DNA from: Paracoccaceae bacterium
GTDB taxonomy: Bacteria > Pseudomonadota > Alphaproteobacteria > Rhodobacterales > Rhodobacteraceae
Reading direction: 5' to 3'
Length of the DNA stretch: 64,000 nucleotides
Assembly: GCA_024636555.1 (NCBI GenBank)
Contig: JAGXGW010000023.1
Coordinates: 1-64,000 of the forward strand
Shown: piece after piece, positions 39,919 to 48,427 of the stretch
Layout of the letters: each line of letters opens with the position of its first letter
How positions within the stretch are numbered: position 1 is the stretch's first letter
Notes under the pieces: model-generated
The model's input: only the letters and a program-made list of their open reading frames with translations
The model's database searches: none
Told to the model about the DNA's origin: nothing
Program-made: the position numbers and the translations under genes

Positions 39919-40113
39919 ATGTCGCCCCAGAACAGACCCCTTCCCCGAAACGGCTTGATTGCCCATTCGGACTATTCCCCTCGTCCCGCGTTGTGCCCGG
40001 ATCGTGCATCCGCGCTGGATCTCCTGCAGGATTTCGCCGTGCCGGATGTCTGCAATGTCGAAGCCTGGCTTGATCGTATTGATGCCCGTAACGGACGCGA
40101 GGTGCGGCCATGA
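39919..40113 (+). CDS. uncharacterised 64-aa protein upstream of hemP
   Basis: MSPQNRPLPRNGLIAHSDYSPRPALCPDRASALDLLQDFAVPDVCNVEAWLDRIDARNGREVRP; stop overlaps hemP ATG (ATGA). Confidence 0.6.
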   Translation: MSPQNRPLPRNGLIAHSDYSPRPALCPDRASALDLLQDFAVPDVCNVEAWLDRIDARNGREVRP

Positions 40114-40280
40114 TCGTCCTGCGTCATCAAGGCGGTGCCACGACACCGCGTCCGCAATCCCTGCCAAGCCATACCGCGCGCGAACTGACCGAAGGCGGAA
40201 CACAGGCGCAGATCGAGTTGGACGGCCAGATTTACACCCTGCGGATCACCCGCGCTGGCAAACTGATCCTGACCAAATGA
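40110..40280 (+). CDS. hemP: hemin uptake protein HemP (56 aa, absent from the ORF track)
   Basis: MIVLRHQGGATTPRPQSLPSHTARELTEGGTQAQIELDGQIYTLRITRAGKLILTK; HemP-type I..dG..Y.LRiTr.GKLILTK ending. Confidence 0.88.
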   Translation: MIVLRHQGGATTPRPQSLPSHTARELTEGGTQAQIELDGQIYTLRITRAGKLILTK

Positions 40281-40780
40281 GTGATATGTCTCCTATCCAC
40301 CCGCCGCGCGGTGCCGCTGCCGTGGGCCGGTTGGCCGATCTGGACCCGGTCGAGGCCGGGGCGGTGCTCTACATGCGGCTCTGCTGGGACAATCCCGATG
40401 CGCTGGCCGCGCTCACGCGCGACTTTGTCCCGCTGCTCGGTCCAGTCTCCGGCGAGGTTGCGGCGCGCGGATTTTATCAACTGTGCAGCCTGTGCCAGAG
40501 CCATGCCCGCCGTCCGCTTTGCCCGCACGGGCTGACCTGCGGTTGTCTTGGCGGGGATGAGGCCTGCTTTGCGCGACTGGTCTCCAGCGCAGCGGAGGGT
40601 GCCCGGGAAGAGGCGCTGATGATGGCGCTTTTGCTCGTGCGCGCGGATTTCGCCCCGATGGTGACCGGACTTGCACAGGATGCGGGGCTTGCCCTGCGCC
40701 GCATGGCGCTGCGCGCCGGAAATGTCGCGGGAATACCCGCATCACACACCGCCCGTAAGGCGGGCACGACACTGCACTGA
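40277..40780 (+). CDS. uncharacterised cysteine-rich protein in hemP-bfd-bfr operon
   Basis: MSDMSPIHPPRG...FYQLCSLCQSHARRPLCPHGLTCGCLGGDEACFARLV...; ATG overlaps hemP stop (ATGA). Confidence 0.75.
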   Translation: MSDMSPIHPPRGAAAVGRLADLDPVEAGAVLYMRLCWDNPDALAALTRDFVPLLGPVSGEVAARGFYQLCSLCQSHARRPLCPHGLTCGCLGGDEACFARLVSSAAEGAREEALMMALLLVRADFAPMVTGLAQDAGLALRRMALRAGNVAGIPASHTARKAGTTLH

Positions 40781-40789
40781 AAGCACGCC

Positions 40790-41035
40790 ATGATCGTTTG
40801 CCACTGCCAATCCATCACCGACCACGACATCAACGCAGCCATCGACTGGATGCGGACAGCGGATTCGGAGACGTTGATTACCCCCGGCAAGATCTATCAC
40901 GCCTTGGGCAAGGCGGCGGAATGTGGCGGGTGCATGCCGCTTTTCCTTTCCACGATGCGTCAAAATGATAACCTGGAAGTACCCATGCACCTCCGCGGGT
41001 TGCGAAAGAAAGGCTCGCGGTCCAACACAGGATAA
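40790..41035 (+). CDS. bfd: bacterioferritin-associated ferredoxin, (2Fe-2S)-binding
   Basis: [18 protein letters not shown]...[22 protein letters not shown]...CGGC pattern. Confidence 0.92.
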   Translation: MIVCHCQSITDHDINAAIDWMRTADSETLITPGKIYHALGKAAECGGCMPLFLSTMRQNDNLEVPMHLRGLRKKGSRSNTG

Positions 41036-41040
41036 ACTTC

Positions 41041-41526
41041 ATGAAGGGTGACGCAAAAGTCATTGATTACCTCAACCGTGCAATTCGATCGGAATTGACG
41101 GCGGTCAGCCAGTATTGGCTGCATTATCGCCTGCAAGAGGATTGGGGTCTTGGTCATATGGCCAAGAAAAGCCGTGAGGAAAGCATCGAAGAGATGCACC
41201 ATGCCGACAAGCTGATCGCGCGGGTGATATTTCTCGAAGGCCATCCGAACCTGCAGAAGCTTGATCCGCTGCGAATCGGCCAGACGCCACTTGAAACGCT
41301 GCAATGCGATATGGCCGCCGAACAAGAGGCTCGCGCGCTGTACCGCGAGGCGCGGGAATACTGCAACGAAGTGGGCGATTACGTCACGATGAAGCTGTTC
41401 GAGGAACTGCTGGCGGATGAGGAGGGTCACATCGACTTTCTGGAGACCCAGCTTGATCTGTTCGAGAAGCTTGGCGCTGAAAAATACATGCTGCTCAACG
41501 CGTCCAAAATGGACGAAGCCGAGTAA
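41041..41526 (+). CDS. bfr: bacterioferritin
   Basis: [80 protein letters not shown]. Confidence 0.97.
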   Translation: MKGDAKVIDYLNRAIRSELTAVSQYWLHYRLQEDWGLGHMAKKSREESIEEMHHADKLIARVIFLEGHPNLQKLDPLRIGQTPLETLQCDMAAEQEARALYREAREYCNEVGDYVTMKLFEELLADEEGHIDFLETQLDLFEKLGAEKYMLLNASKMDEAE

Positions 41527-41579
41527 AGCCGCCTGCGGAAACATCAACGTCCCGGTTGTTCGCCGAGACGTTCAGAGCG

Positions 41580-42296
41580 TCAGCGGGATGACTGGAAGAC
41601 TGTCCAACCGTCCTGTCTGGCGCCGCACGGCTGATATCCTGCCAAAGCAAGAACACGGGCCGAGGCGTGGTTGTCCGGATGGACAAAGGCCACGATCCTT
41701 TCCAGATAAGGGTGCTTCGCAAACGCCTTTCGCGTTGCCGCGCGCACAAGCCGTTTCCCCAAACCTCTGCCCCAGTAACGACGACCCAGCCAATAGCTGA
41801 TCTCGGCCTCCTGCGGGTTTGCACCCAACGCGGCAAAAGCCAGTCTGGCCTGTCCGACAGGGGTGCCCGCCAGCAACACGGCATTGACCGCATGATGTGG
41901 AGCGGCGGTCGAGATCGTAATCAGATCGCGCGCCATACTGTCCGAGATAACGCCCGGCCATTCCTCTGTCATATATTGCCAAAGCTGCCGATCGTTGAGC
42001 AGTTCGCGGTAGGCCGCCACATCGGACGGCTGCCATGACCGGAAGGTCAGCGCCGTTTCGGCATCACCCGTTTGCCACGATAGCGGCACGGGCGGCGCGC
42101 CCAGATGTGCGGGATGGTCCGCGCTGATGCGATGTGCGGCGACCCAGCCGATCTGCACAGGGTCGAAGGCCACCGGAACCTGCTTGTCCTTGACCTGCGC
42201 GATCTGCTCGGCGGTCAGGACTCCTTGCCAGCGCGGCGCTTCAACCGGCGTGTGCTTCTCGATTGAGGCACAAGATCTGAAGGTGCCTTTACCCAT
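41580..42296 (-). CDS. GNAT family N-acetyltransferase with N-terminal extension
   Basis: ALTFRSWQPSDVAAYRELLND, EISYWLGRRYWGRGLGKRLVRAATRKAF, IVAFVHPDNHASARVLALAGYQP. Confidence 0.85.
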   Translation of the reverse strand: MGKGTFRSCASIEKHTPVEAPRWQGVLTAEQIAQVKDKQVPVAFDPVQIGWVAAHRISADHPAHLGAPPVPLSWQTGDAETALTFRSWQPSDVAAYRELLNDRQLWQYMTEEWPGVISDSMARDLITISTAAPHHAVNAVLLAGTPVGQARLAFAALGANPQEAEISYWLGRRYWGRGLGKRLVRAATRKAFAKHPYLERIVAFVHPDNHASARVLALAGYQPCGARQDGWTVFQSSR

Positions 42297-42298
42297 GT

Positions 42299-42307
42299 CC
42301 CCCCCCC
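42299..42307. repeat. C9 (G9 on coding strand) homopolymer 2 nt upstream of the GNAT ATG
   Basis: Minus strand reads TTCGGGGGGGGGACATGGGT. Confidence 0.9.
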
Positions 42308-42449
42308 GAACGCTGACGGCGATGCATCCTCACGACAAATCGCGACAGATCCTACGTCAGTTCGGGGCGGGACGAATTTCACGACTACTGACATTTTCGT
42401 GGGTAGCACGGGGGCAGACCTGCACCGGCTTAACAGGGAGAAATAACAA

Positions 42450-42486
42450 AGAAAAAGGGCGCCCGATCCGGATTGGAAGGGCGCCC
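42450..42486 (-). terminator. intrinsic terminator downstream of dctM-like gene
   Basis: Minus strand: GGGCGCCC-loop-GGGCGCCC followed by TTTTTCTTT. Confidence 0.8.
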
Positions 42487-42493
42487 GAAGGTG

Positions 42494-43855
42494 TCACTGT
42501 AGCATGCGCGAGGGTAGCCAGAGCACCAGATCGGGGATCACGAAAACCATGAAAACCGCAAGCATCTGCAACAGCACAAAGGGAACCACGCCCTTGTAGA
42601 TGTCGATAATGGTCACCTCCGGCGGCGCGACGCCTTTGAGGTAGAAGAGCGAGAAGCCGACAGGCGGGGTCAGGAACGACGTTTGCAGCGTGACCGCGAA
42701 CAGCACGATGAACCAGATTTCATCAAACCCGAGGGCCGTGACCACGGGGGCCACCAAAGGCAGCATGATCAGCGAGATTTCCAGCCAGTCGAGGAAGAAA
42801 CCCGCCAGAAATGCGATGAAGAGGATGGTCAGCACGATCCCGCTCGGTCCGAAAGGCAGACCTCTCAGCGCGCTGGAGATGAACTCGTCCCCGCCCAACT
42901 GGCGCATCACCACGGCAAAGAGCGTGGCACCCAGAAAGATGCCGAAGATGAATGCCGTGGTCAGGGTTGTTTTCCTGCCGACATCCTTGAGCACCGCCCA
43001 TGTCAGCTTGCCATTGACCAGCGCCAGCAGGATCGCCCCAAACGCGCCCAGACCGGAGGCCTCGGTCGGTGTGGCGAAACCGAAGAAGATAGAGCCCAGA
43101 ACGGTGAAGATCAGCAGCAGCGGGGGCAGGGTGGCCACGAGCGTGTCAAAGATCAGCCGTCCGGTGACAGGCGGCAGATCCGTCGGTGCCGGCGCGAGGT
43201 TCTTATTCAGCGCGGCGGCGACCAGAATGTAGATGATGTAGAACGCCCCCAGCATAAGCCCCGGAATCAGCGCCCCCATGAAAAGGTTGCCGACCGAGAC
43301 AGACATCTGATCGGCCATGATGATCAGCATGATCGAGGGCGGGATCAGGATGCCAAGCGTTCCGGCCGATGCGACGACCCCGCTGGCAAAGCCCTTGTTG
43401 TAGCCTTCCTTCAACATGATCGGCATGGACAGCATGGCCAGCAGCACGACCGAGGCTCCCACGATACCCGTGGATGCGGCCAGAAGGATGCCGATCAGAA
43501 CGACGCCAAGGGCAAGACCGCCCCGGAACCTGCCGAACAACTGGATGAAGTTGGTCATCAGCTTCTCGGTCACACCGGATCGCTCCAGCATGAGCCCCAT
43601 GAAGATGAACATCGGTAACGCCACCAGAATCCAGTTGGACATCTGCCCGTAGACCCGCTGTACGAAGATGCCGAAAATGCGCATATCCGAAAGGAAATAC
43701 GTGTCCCAGCCGAACCATTCAGCACCGAGGATCGCGATGAAGCTGAATATGATCGACACGCCCGCCAAAGCCCATGCGACGGGGAAGCCGGTAAAGATCA
43801 ACCCGATGAAGGAGATCAGCATCGCGATGACGAGGATTTCGTTAGTCTCAAGCAT
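42494..43855 (-). CDS. TRAP transporter large permease (DctM-like)
   Basis: 450 aa multi-TM; FTGFPVAWALAG, GILIPPSIMLIIMADQMSVSVGNLFMGALIPG, TPPVGFSLFYLKGVAPPEV. Confidence 0.95.
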   Translation of the reverse strand: MLETNEILVIAMLISFIGLIFTGFPVAWALAGVSIIFSFIAILGAEWFGWDTYFLSDMRIFGIFVQRVYGQMSNWILVALPMFIFMGLMLERSGVTEKLMTNFIQLFGRFRGGLALGVVLIGILLAASTGIVGASVVLLAMLSMPIMLKEGYNKGFASGVVASAGTLGILIPPSIMLIIMADQMSVSVGNLFMGALIPGLMLGAFYIIYILVAAALNKNLAPAPTDLPPVTGRLIFDTLVATLPPLLLIFTVLGSIFFGFATPTEASGLGAFGAILLALVNGKLTWAVLKDVGRKTTLTTAFIFGIFLGATLFAVVMRQLGGDEFISSALRGLPFGPSGIVLTILFIAFLAGFFLDWLEISLIMLPLVAPVVTALGFDEIWFIVLFAVTLQTSFLTPPVGFSLFYLKGVAPPEVTIIDIYKGVVPFVLLQMLAVFMVFVIPDLVLWLPSRMLQ

Positions 43856-43944
43856 GTAAAGGTCTTTCCGTTTGACGCGGCGCCGCGCAGCGACGTGATG
43901 GGGCTTCAGACGCGGTGCAGCGCGTCAAACTCCTGTGACAGGGT

Positions 43945-44544
43945 TCAGCCCCTGGATTCCTTGCTTTGCGATCCGAACAGATAAGCGCCGACGCGCAGCA
44001 GACGCGCGAATGTCGCAAGCCCCATATAGACGAAGGCAATGATGATCACGGATTTGATCGCCCACCGGTTGGTCAGTCCGCCCGGGGCAGAGGATGTCTC
44101 GTCGCGGTTCCAAGAGGCTTCGACAAAGGGGATCGCATAGGTGATCATGAGATAGATCAGAGGCGCGATCAGAAAGATCATGCCGAAAAATTCGATAAAG
44201 CCGCGTGTGCGGGGGTGTAACGTGGAGGCTATGACATCGACCCGCACATGCGCGTCATGCAGAATGGCGTAACCGATACCGATCATGAAACCGACCGCGT
44301 AGATATGCCATTGCACCTCTTCGAGCCAGATATAGTTGACCCCGATCAGGTAGCGCATGCTGACATTAACGACGATGATCAGCACCAGGATCACCCAGAG
44401 CCAACTGATCGCGCCACCAACGGCGCCAAGGAAAGCCTCGATCCCGGAGGAGATCCGCGTTTGCGGAAAATCAAGCCCGTTCGATTTGCTGGATGCGCTT
44501 TCGACCTCATCAAGATCAATCCGGAATTCGGGTTGTGCCGCCAT
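43945..44544 (-). CDS. TRAP transporter small permease (DctQ-like)
   Basis: 4-TM; IVVNVSMRYLIGVNYIWLEEVQWHIYAVGFMIGIGYAILHDAHVRVDVI. Confidence 0.93.
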   Translation of the reverse strand: MAAQPEFRIDLDEVESASSKSNGLDFPQTRISSGIEAFLGAVGGAISWLWVILVLIIVVNVSMRYLIGVNYIWLEEVQWHIYAVGFMIGIGYAILHDAHVRVDVIASTLHPRTRGFIEFFGMIFLIAPLIYLMITYAIPFVEASWNRDETSSAPGGLTNRWAIKSVIIIAFVYMGLATFARLLRVGAYLFGSQSKESRG

Positions 44545-44610
44545 TCTTGCCAGGCCTCCGCTTGTGTTGGTCTCAGTACAATGCCGTCTCTACGACCCTT
44601 GTACCCTAAG

Positions 44611-44644
44611 AAAAAGGGTCCGCGCGAAATACCGCGCGGACCTT
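44611..44644 (-). terminator. GC-rich hairpin plus T-tract between dctP-like and dctQ-like genes (attenuator candidate)
   Basis: Minus strand: AAGGTCCGCGCG gtattt CGCGCGGACCCTTTTT. Confidence 0.85.
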
Positions 44645-44681
44645 CAATTTATAATTGGTCAGAACAATGGACCAGTTTGCC

Positions 44682-45767
44682 TTATTCCTCGACGCGGCTC
44701 TGCCAGTCGCGGGGCAGGTAACCCATCTCTTTCCACGGACGCAGGTCGGACTGGTATTCCATCATCGAGCTGTAGACCTTGCCGAACATCTCGTCGGAAC
44801 CGGAGCGACGCTCCATCACGGTCTTCGTCGCCTCGTAGAAGCCCTTGATCATCTCGTCGCTGTAGGTTTCGACATTCGTGCCGCGTTCCTGGAAGCTTTT
44901 GATGACCGCACCCTGAAGCGCTTCGGCGCGCGCGATCGCATAGGAGTTGCCCGCCATGCATGTTGTCTCGATTACGGCTTTGGTCTGGTCCGCCAGCCCG
45001 TTCCACACGTCGAGGTTGATGTAGAGATACTGGTTTGTGGAGGGCTGGTGCCAGCCGGGAAGGTAAAGATAGTTGGCCACCTGATAGAAGCCCAACTGTT
45101 CATCCACGGTGGGCAGCGAGAATTCTGTGCCGTCCAGAACGCCGGTTTCCAGCGCCTGATACAGCTCTCCGCCGGGCAGCAGCGTTACGGACATGCCGAA
45201 CTCGGCCATGATCTCGCCGCCGACACCGGCCGCGCGGAAGCGCATGCCCTCGAAGTCTTCGGGTCCGGTGATCTCGTTACGGAACCAGCCGGCGGTTTCG
45301 GGGCTGATCGTGCCGCACAGGATCGGGTGAACGTTATAGGGGTGGAACACCTCGGCCAGCAGATCTTTTCCGCCGTGGAAGTTCATCCATGCCATGAATT
45401 CAATCGATTCGAGGCCGAAGGGCGTCGCGCCGAACAGGGCGGCGGCGGGTACTGTGCCCCATTCGTAGCCCATCCATGAATAGCCGGCGTCGATGCTGCC
45501 GTCGGCCACGCTTTCGAAGATTGCAAGGGCAGGCACAACGGCACCCGGCTCCGCGATCCGCAAGTCGATGGCACCGTCAGAGATGGCGCGCAGCTGATCG
45601 GCTACCCAAGGCATGGTGTCGCCGAGTGCGGTCAGGGTCGAGGCAAAGCTCATCGGGATCTGCCAGCGAATATTGTCCATCGCCTGCGCGGTACCCGGTG
45701 CGATCATCAGCGCAAGCGCGCCGGTGGCCGCAGTCGTACCCAGAAACTTTCTCATTTTGGTCTTCAT
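44682..45767 (-). CDS. TRAP transporter substrate-binding protein (DctP-like)
   Basis: Signal peptide MKTKMRKFLGTTAATGALALMIAPGTAQA; IRWQIPMSFASTLTALGD, GMRFRAAGVGGEIMAEFGMSVTLLPGGELYQALETGVLDGTEF. Confidence 0.95.
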   Translation of the reverse strand: MKTKMRKFLGTTAATGALALMIAPGTAQAMDNIRWQIPMSFASTLTALGDTMPWVADQLRAISDGAIDLRIAEPGAVVPALAIFESVADGSIDAGYSWMGYEWGTVPAAALFGATPFGLESIEFMAWMNFHGGKDLLAEVFHPYNVHPILCGTISPETAGWFRNEITGPEDFEGMRFRAAGVGGEIMAEFGMSVTLLPGGELYQALETGVLDGTEFSLPTVDEQLGFYQVANYLYLPGWHQPSTNQYLYINLDVWNGLADQTKAVIETTCMAGNSYAIARAEALQGAVIKSFQERGTNVETYSDEMIKGFYEATKTVMERRSGSDEMFGKVYSSMMEYQSDLRPWKEMGYLPRDWQSRVEE

Positions 45768-46050
45768 GACATTCCTCCCAGAATTATCTATCGGCAACCA
45801 TTGTATCACATCGCCGTATCTTTTGGTGGCGCGGTATCGTCACCACACCTCGCGTGAAAAGAGTTTTCACGGTATCCACGAAATTATGCAAGCTTTTTGT
45901 AAAGAAACCTTACCAATTTGTGCGGTTTCAGCGCCGGAATAGATATCATGAACCCCAGGGGGCGCGCCATTTTGTGCCTCGGCTTTACCAATCTGTCAGG
46001 CGCGGCAAGGGCCCGGCCACGGTCGCATCCGGCCGATATCGCCAAGGCGC

Positions 46051-48186
46051 TCAGAACGCCATGCGGAATCCCAGCAGCGCGGCTGTATCGTGTTGGCCTG
46101 AAATGTTTCCGTGGTTGGCGGCATGGATCGCGCCGACAAAGATGGCGGCGTTACGACCGACAGGCGTGTCATAGGTCAGCGACACGTTGATCTCGCGGTC
46201 CTGCGGCGCGTAGTCGATCCCGACGGATCTGTGCTCCACAAGGCCGTCGCTGCGGCTGACGGGCAGGGCGATCTCGGCCCCGCCCGAGGTAACAGCCACG
46301 GGAAGGGACAGACCGAGGCTGATCCTGTCGCCGCGACGCAGGACGCTGTTCTGCCCCGCTTCGACCTTGAACGCATTGAACTGCACAGCTGACCTGTCCG
46401 ACAAGGCGGGGCCTCGTTCGGAAGGGGACATGCCGAACGTGCCACCCACCTCGAAGAAACCATCGCGTCCGACATCGCGCCGGTAGGCCAGTTCAAGTGC
46501 CGCCAAAGTGCTGGTGGACCCTCCGATGCCCGGCAGGATGGTTCCATCGTCACGGGTGACGTTCAGCCCCACAAAGACCTCGCCGCCCGCCGCTTGCAGA
46601 TTTTGCCCGATGAAAGCCGCCATCGCCGGATCGGTGCCCCGGATGCCCGCGGCGCCGCCCGCTTCAGGGGCCAGCAGGGCCAGTTCCAATCCGTCATGAT
46701 GCATCGTCAGATTCGCCCCGCCGTAGGCTTGCAGCAAGCCCGACCGCGGCGCATCGCCGAACATCGAGTACCAGAGTTGTTCGGAAATCGGAGGAGGGGC
46801 CGCCGTTGCGGACAGTGCCGCGCCGGGCATGGTGAAATCGCCACCCAGCAAATCCGTCACAAGGATCGGCGTTGAGGCAAGGCTGCGCGCGACTGCGTCA
46901 CCCGTCGCACCGCCACCGGTGATCAGAGGTTCATCTGCACTTTGTGTCGTGCCATCCGCCAGAACCGCAACAGGCGTGCCGATTGGCAGCAAAGCGGCGC
47001 GGACATCCAGAAAGCCGTGTCCCCATTCGGTGCTGTAATCGTGGAAAAAGCCCGAACCCGGCACAACTTCCAGCGTCCCTGAAGCCGTGAAACCCTCGAA
47101 TCCGTTATCTGCGGAGGCGATCAGGCGGGCGCGCAGGTCATGCGGGGTAAGATTGGGAAAAGCCTCCGCCAGCAAAGCAATCGCACCCGAGACCATGGGG
47201 GCCGCGAATGATGTGCCGACACGCAGGTCATATGAGGTATCGCTGGTGGAAGTTGCCGCGCGCCATGTCCCGTCCGCAGCGATACACCAGCGCGCCGCCT
47301 CAAGGCACGGTGCCGAGCGGCGTTGTGCGCTCAGGATCCGTTCACTGTCGAACTGGGGCACACCGCTGATCACGGCCAGCCATCCCGCTTCCAGTTCAGG
47401 CACGAAAGCGGGCAGCGCCTCCATCAATCCGGCAACCGAATTGGTGCGGATGTTGTCAGCGGCAAAGACAACCACGCCGTTCTGCGTGTAGCGCTGCAAC
47501 GCGGTCAGGTAGATGCTGTTGTCGCTTTGGACGAAGAGGCGTTCAAAATCCGTGGTATTGGCTTTGAAATCCGAAAAACCCCACGAGTTGTTCTGCACAA
47601 CCGCGCCGGTGGTCCGGGCCAGATCTGTCGCATCCGCGCGGGAGCGGGCAGTATTGAACAAGCCGGGCTGTATGGTCGCACCGGGGGCCACGCCGATCAT
47701 GTAAGTCGAATTACCTGCCGCAACCGAAGCGACGGAGGTGCCGTGCGAGGCTGCGCTGCCAGCGTTGCCGCCTTCGATGCGGTTCGCATAGCTTTGGTGC
47801 GTCGTCAGAAACCCGTCATCCACGATGGAGATGATTTGGCCCGCTCCGGTCAAACCGATGGCATGGGCATATTCTATCCGTGCCGAGGCAAGAGAATAGC
47901 TTTCATAGGAGGTGCCGTTACGTTCGCTCCACCGGATTTTCTGGCGCTGATATATGTCAGATTCGCGCAGAATTTGCGCAGCATCCTCATAGGCGGCGAA
48001 ACTCTCGACGCGAAACGCGGTGAGCGCATCTGCACTGAAATTTCCGCCCGTGATCGTCTCTGCCAGAAAGGTGATCGCAGATGTGGTGATGGTGCTTGCG
48101 CTGCCGCCACTTCCGCCGCCGCAGCCGGACAGGAACAAACATATTGCGGTGGAAACCGAAGCTTTACGTACAAATGGACTGCCCAA
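46051..48186 (-). CDS. S8 (subtilisin-like) serine protease with lipobox and possible C-terminal beta-barrel
   Basis: Asp IISIVDDGF, His AASHGTSVASVAAGN, Ser GTSFAAPMVSGAIALLAEAF; N-terminal CLFLSGCGGGSGG lipobox; strand-rich C-terminus ending in F. Confidence 0.9.
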   Translation of the reverse strand: MGSPFVRKASVSTAICLFLSGCGGGSGGSASTITTSAITFLAETITGGNFSADALTAFRVESFAAYEDAAQILRESDIYQRQKIRWSERNGTSYESYSLASARIEYAHAIGLTGAGQIISIVDDGFLTTHQSYANRIEGGNAGSAASHGTSVASVAAGNSTYMIGVAPGATIQPGLFNTARSRADATDLARTTGAVVQNNSWGFSDFKANTTDFERLFVQSDNSIYLTALQRYTQNGVVVFAADNIRTNSVAGLMEALPAFVPELEAGWLAVISGVPQFDSERILSAQRRSAPCLEAARWCIAADGTWRAATSTSDTSYDLRVGTSFAAPMVSGAIALLAEAFPNLTPHDLRARLIASADNGFEGFTASGTLEVVPGSGFFHDYSTEWGHGFLDVRAALLPIGTPVAVLADGTTQSADEPLITGGGATGDAVARSLASTPILVTDLLGGDFTMPGAALSATAAPPPISEQLWYSMFGDAPRSGLLQAYGGANLTMHHDGLELALLAPEAGGAAGIRGTDPAMAAFIGQNLQAAGGEVFVGLNVTRDDGTILPGIGGSTSTLAALELAYRRDVGRDGFFEVGGTFGMSPSERGPALSDRSAVQFNAFKVEAGQNSVLRRGDRISLGLSLPVAVTSGGAEIALPVSRSDGLVEHRSVGIDYAPQDREINVSLTYDTPVGRNAAIFVGAIHAANHGNISGQHDTAALLGFRMAF

Positions 48187-48393
48187 ACCCGGTGCTCCCG
48201 TATGAGAAACACGTCAACCGGCGCGCACTGGTTATGGGGTGGGTTACCTGAAAAAATACGGTCGTGTGTCGTTTGCGCCCGCACGTTTTGCTCCGGGCAA
48301 TTGCTCGATTTTTAGTTTTACCATTGTGCCAAAGATTAAGGCGCGGTTAAGGCCGATTTGCGGACCTTTGTGTTTCGGAAGAAAAAGCGCGAC

Positions 48394-48427
48394 AAAAAAG
48401 CACCGGTCAGTTCAACTGACCAGTGCT
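48394..48427 (-). terminator. intrinsic terminator overlapping the 3' end of the fused TRAP permease gene
   Basis: Minus strand: AGCACTGGTCAGTT GA ACTGACCGGTGCTTTTTT; the CDS stop lies in the stem. Confidence 0.9.
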
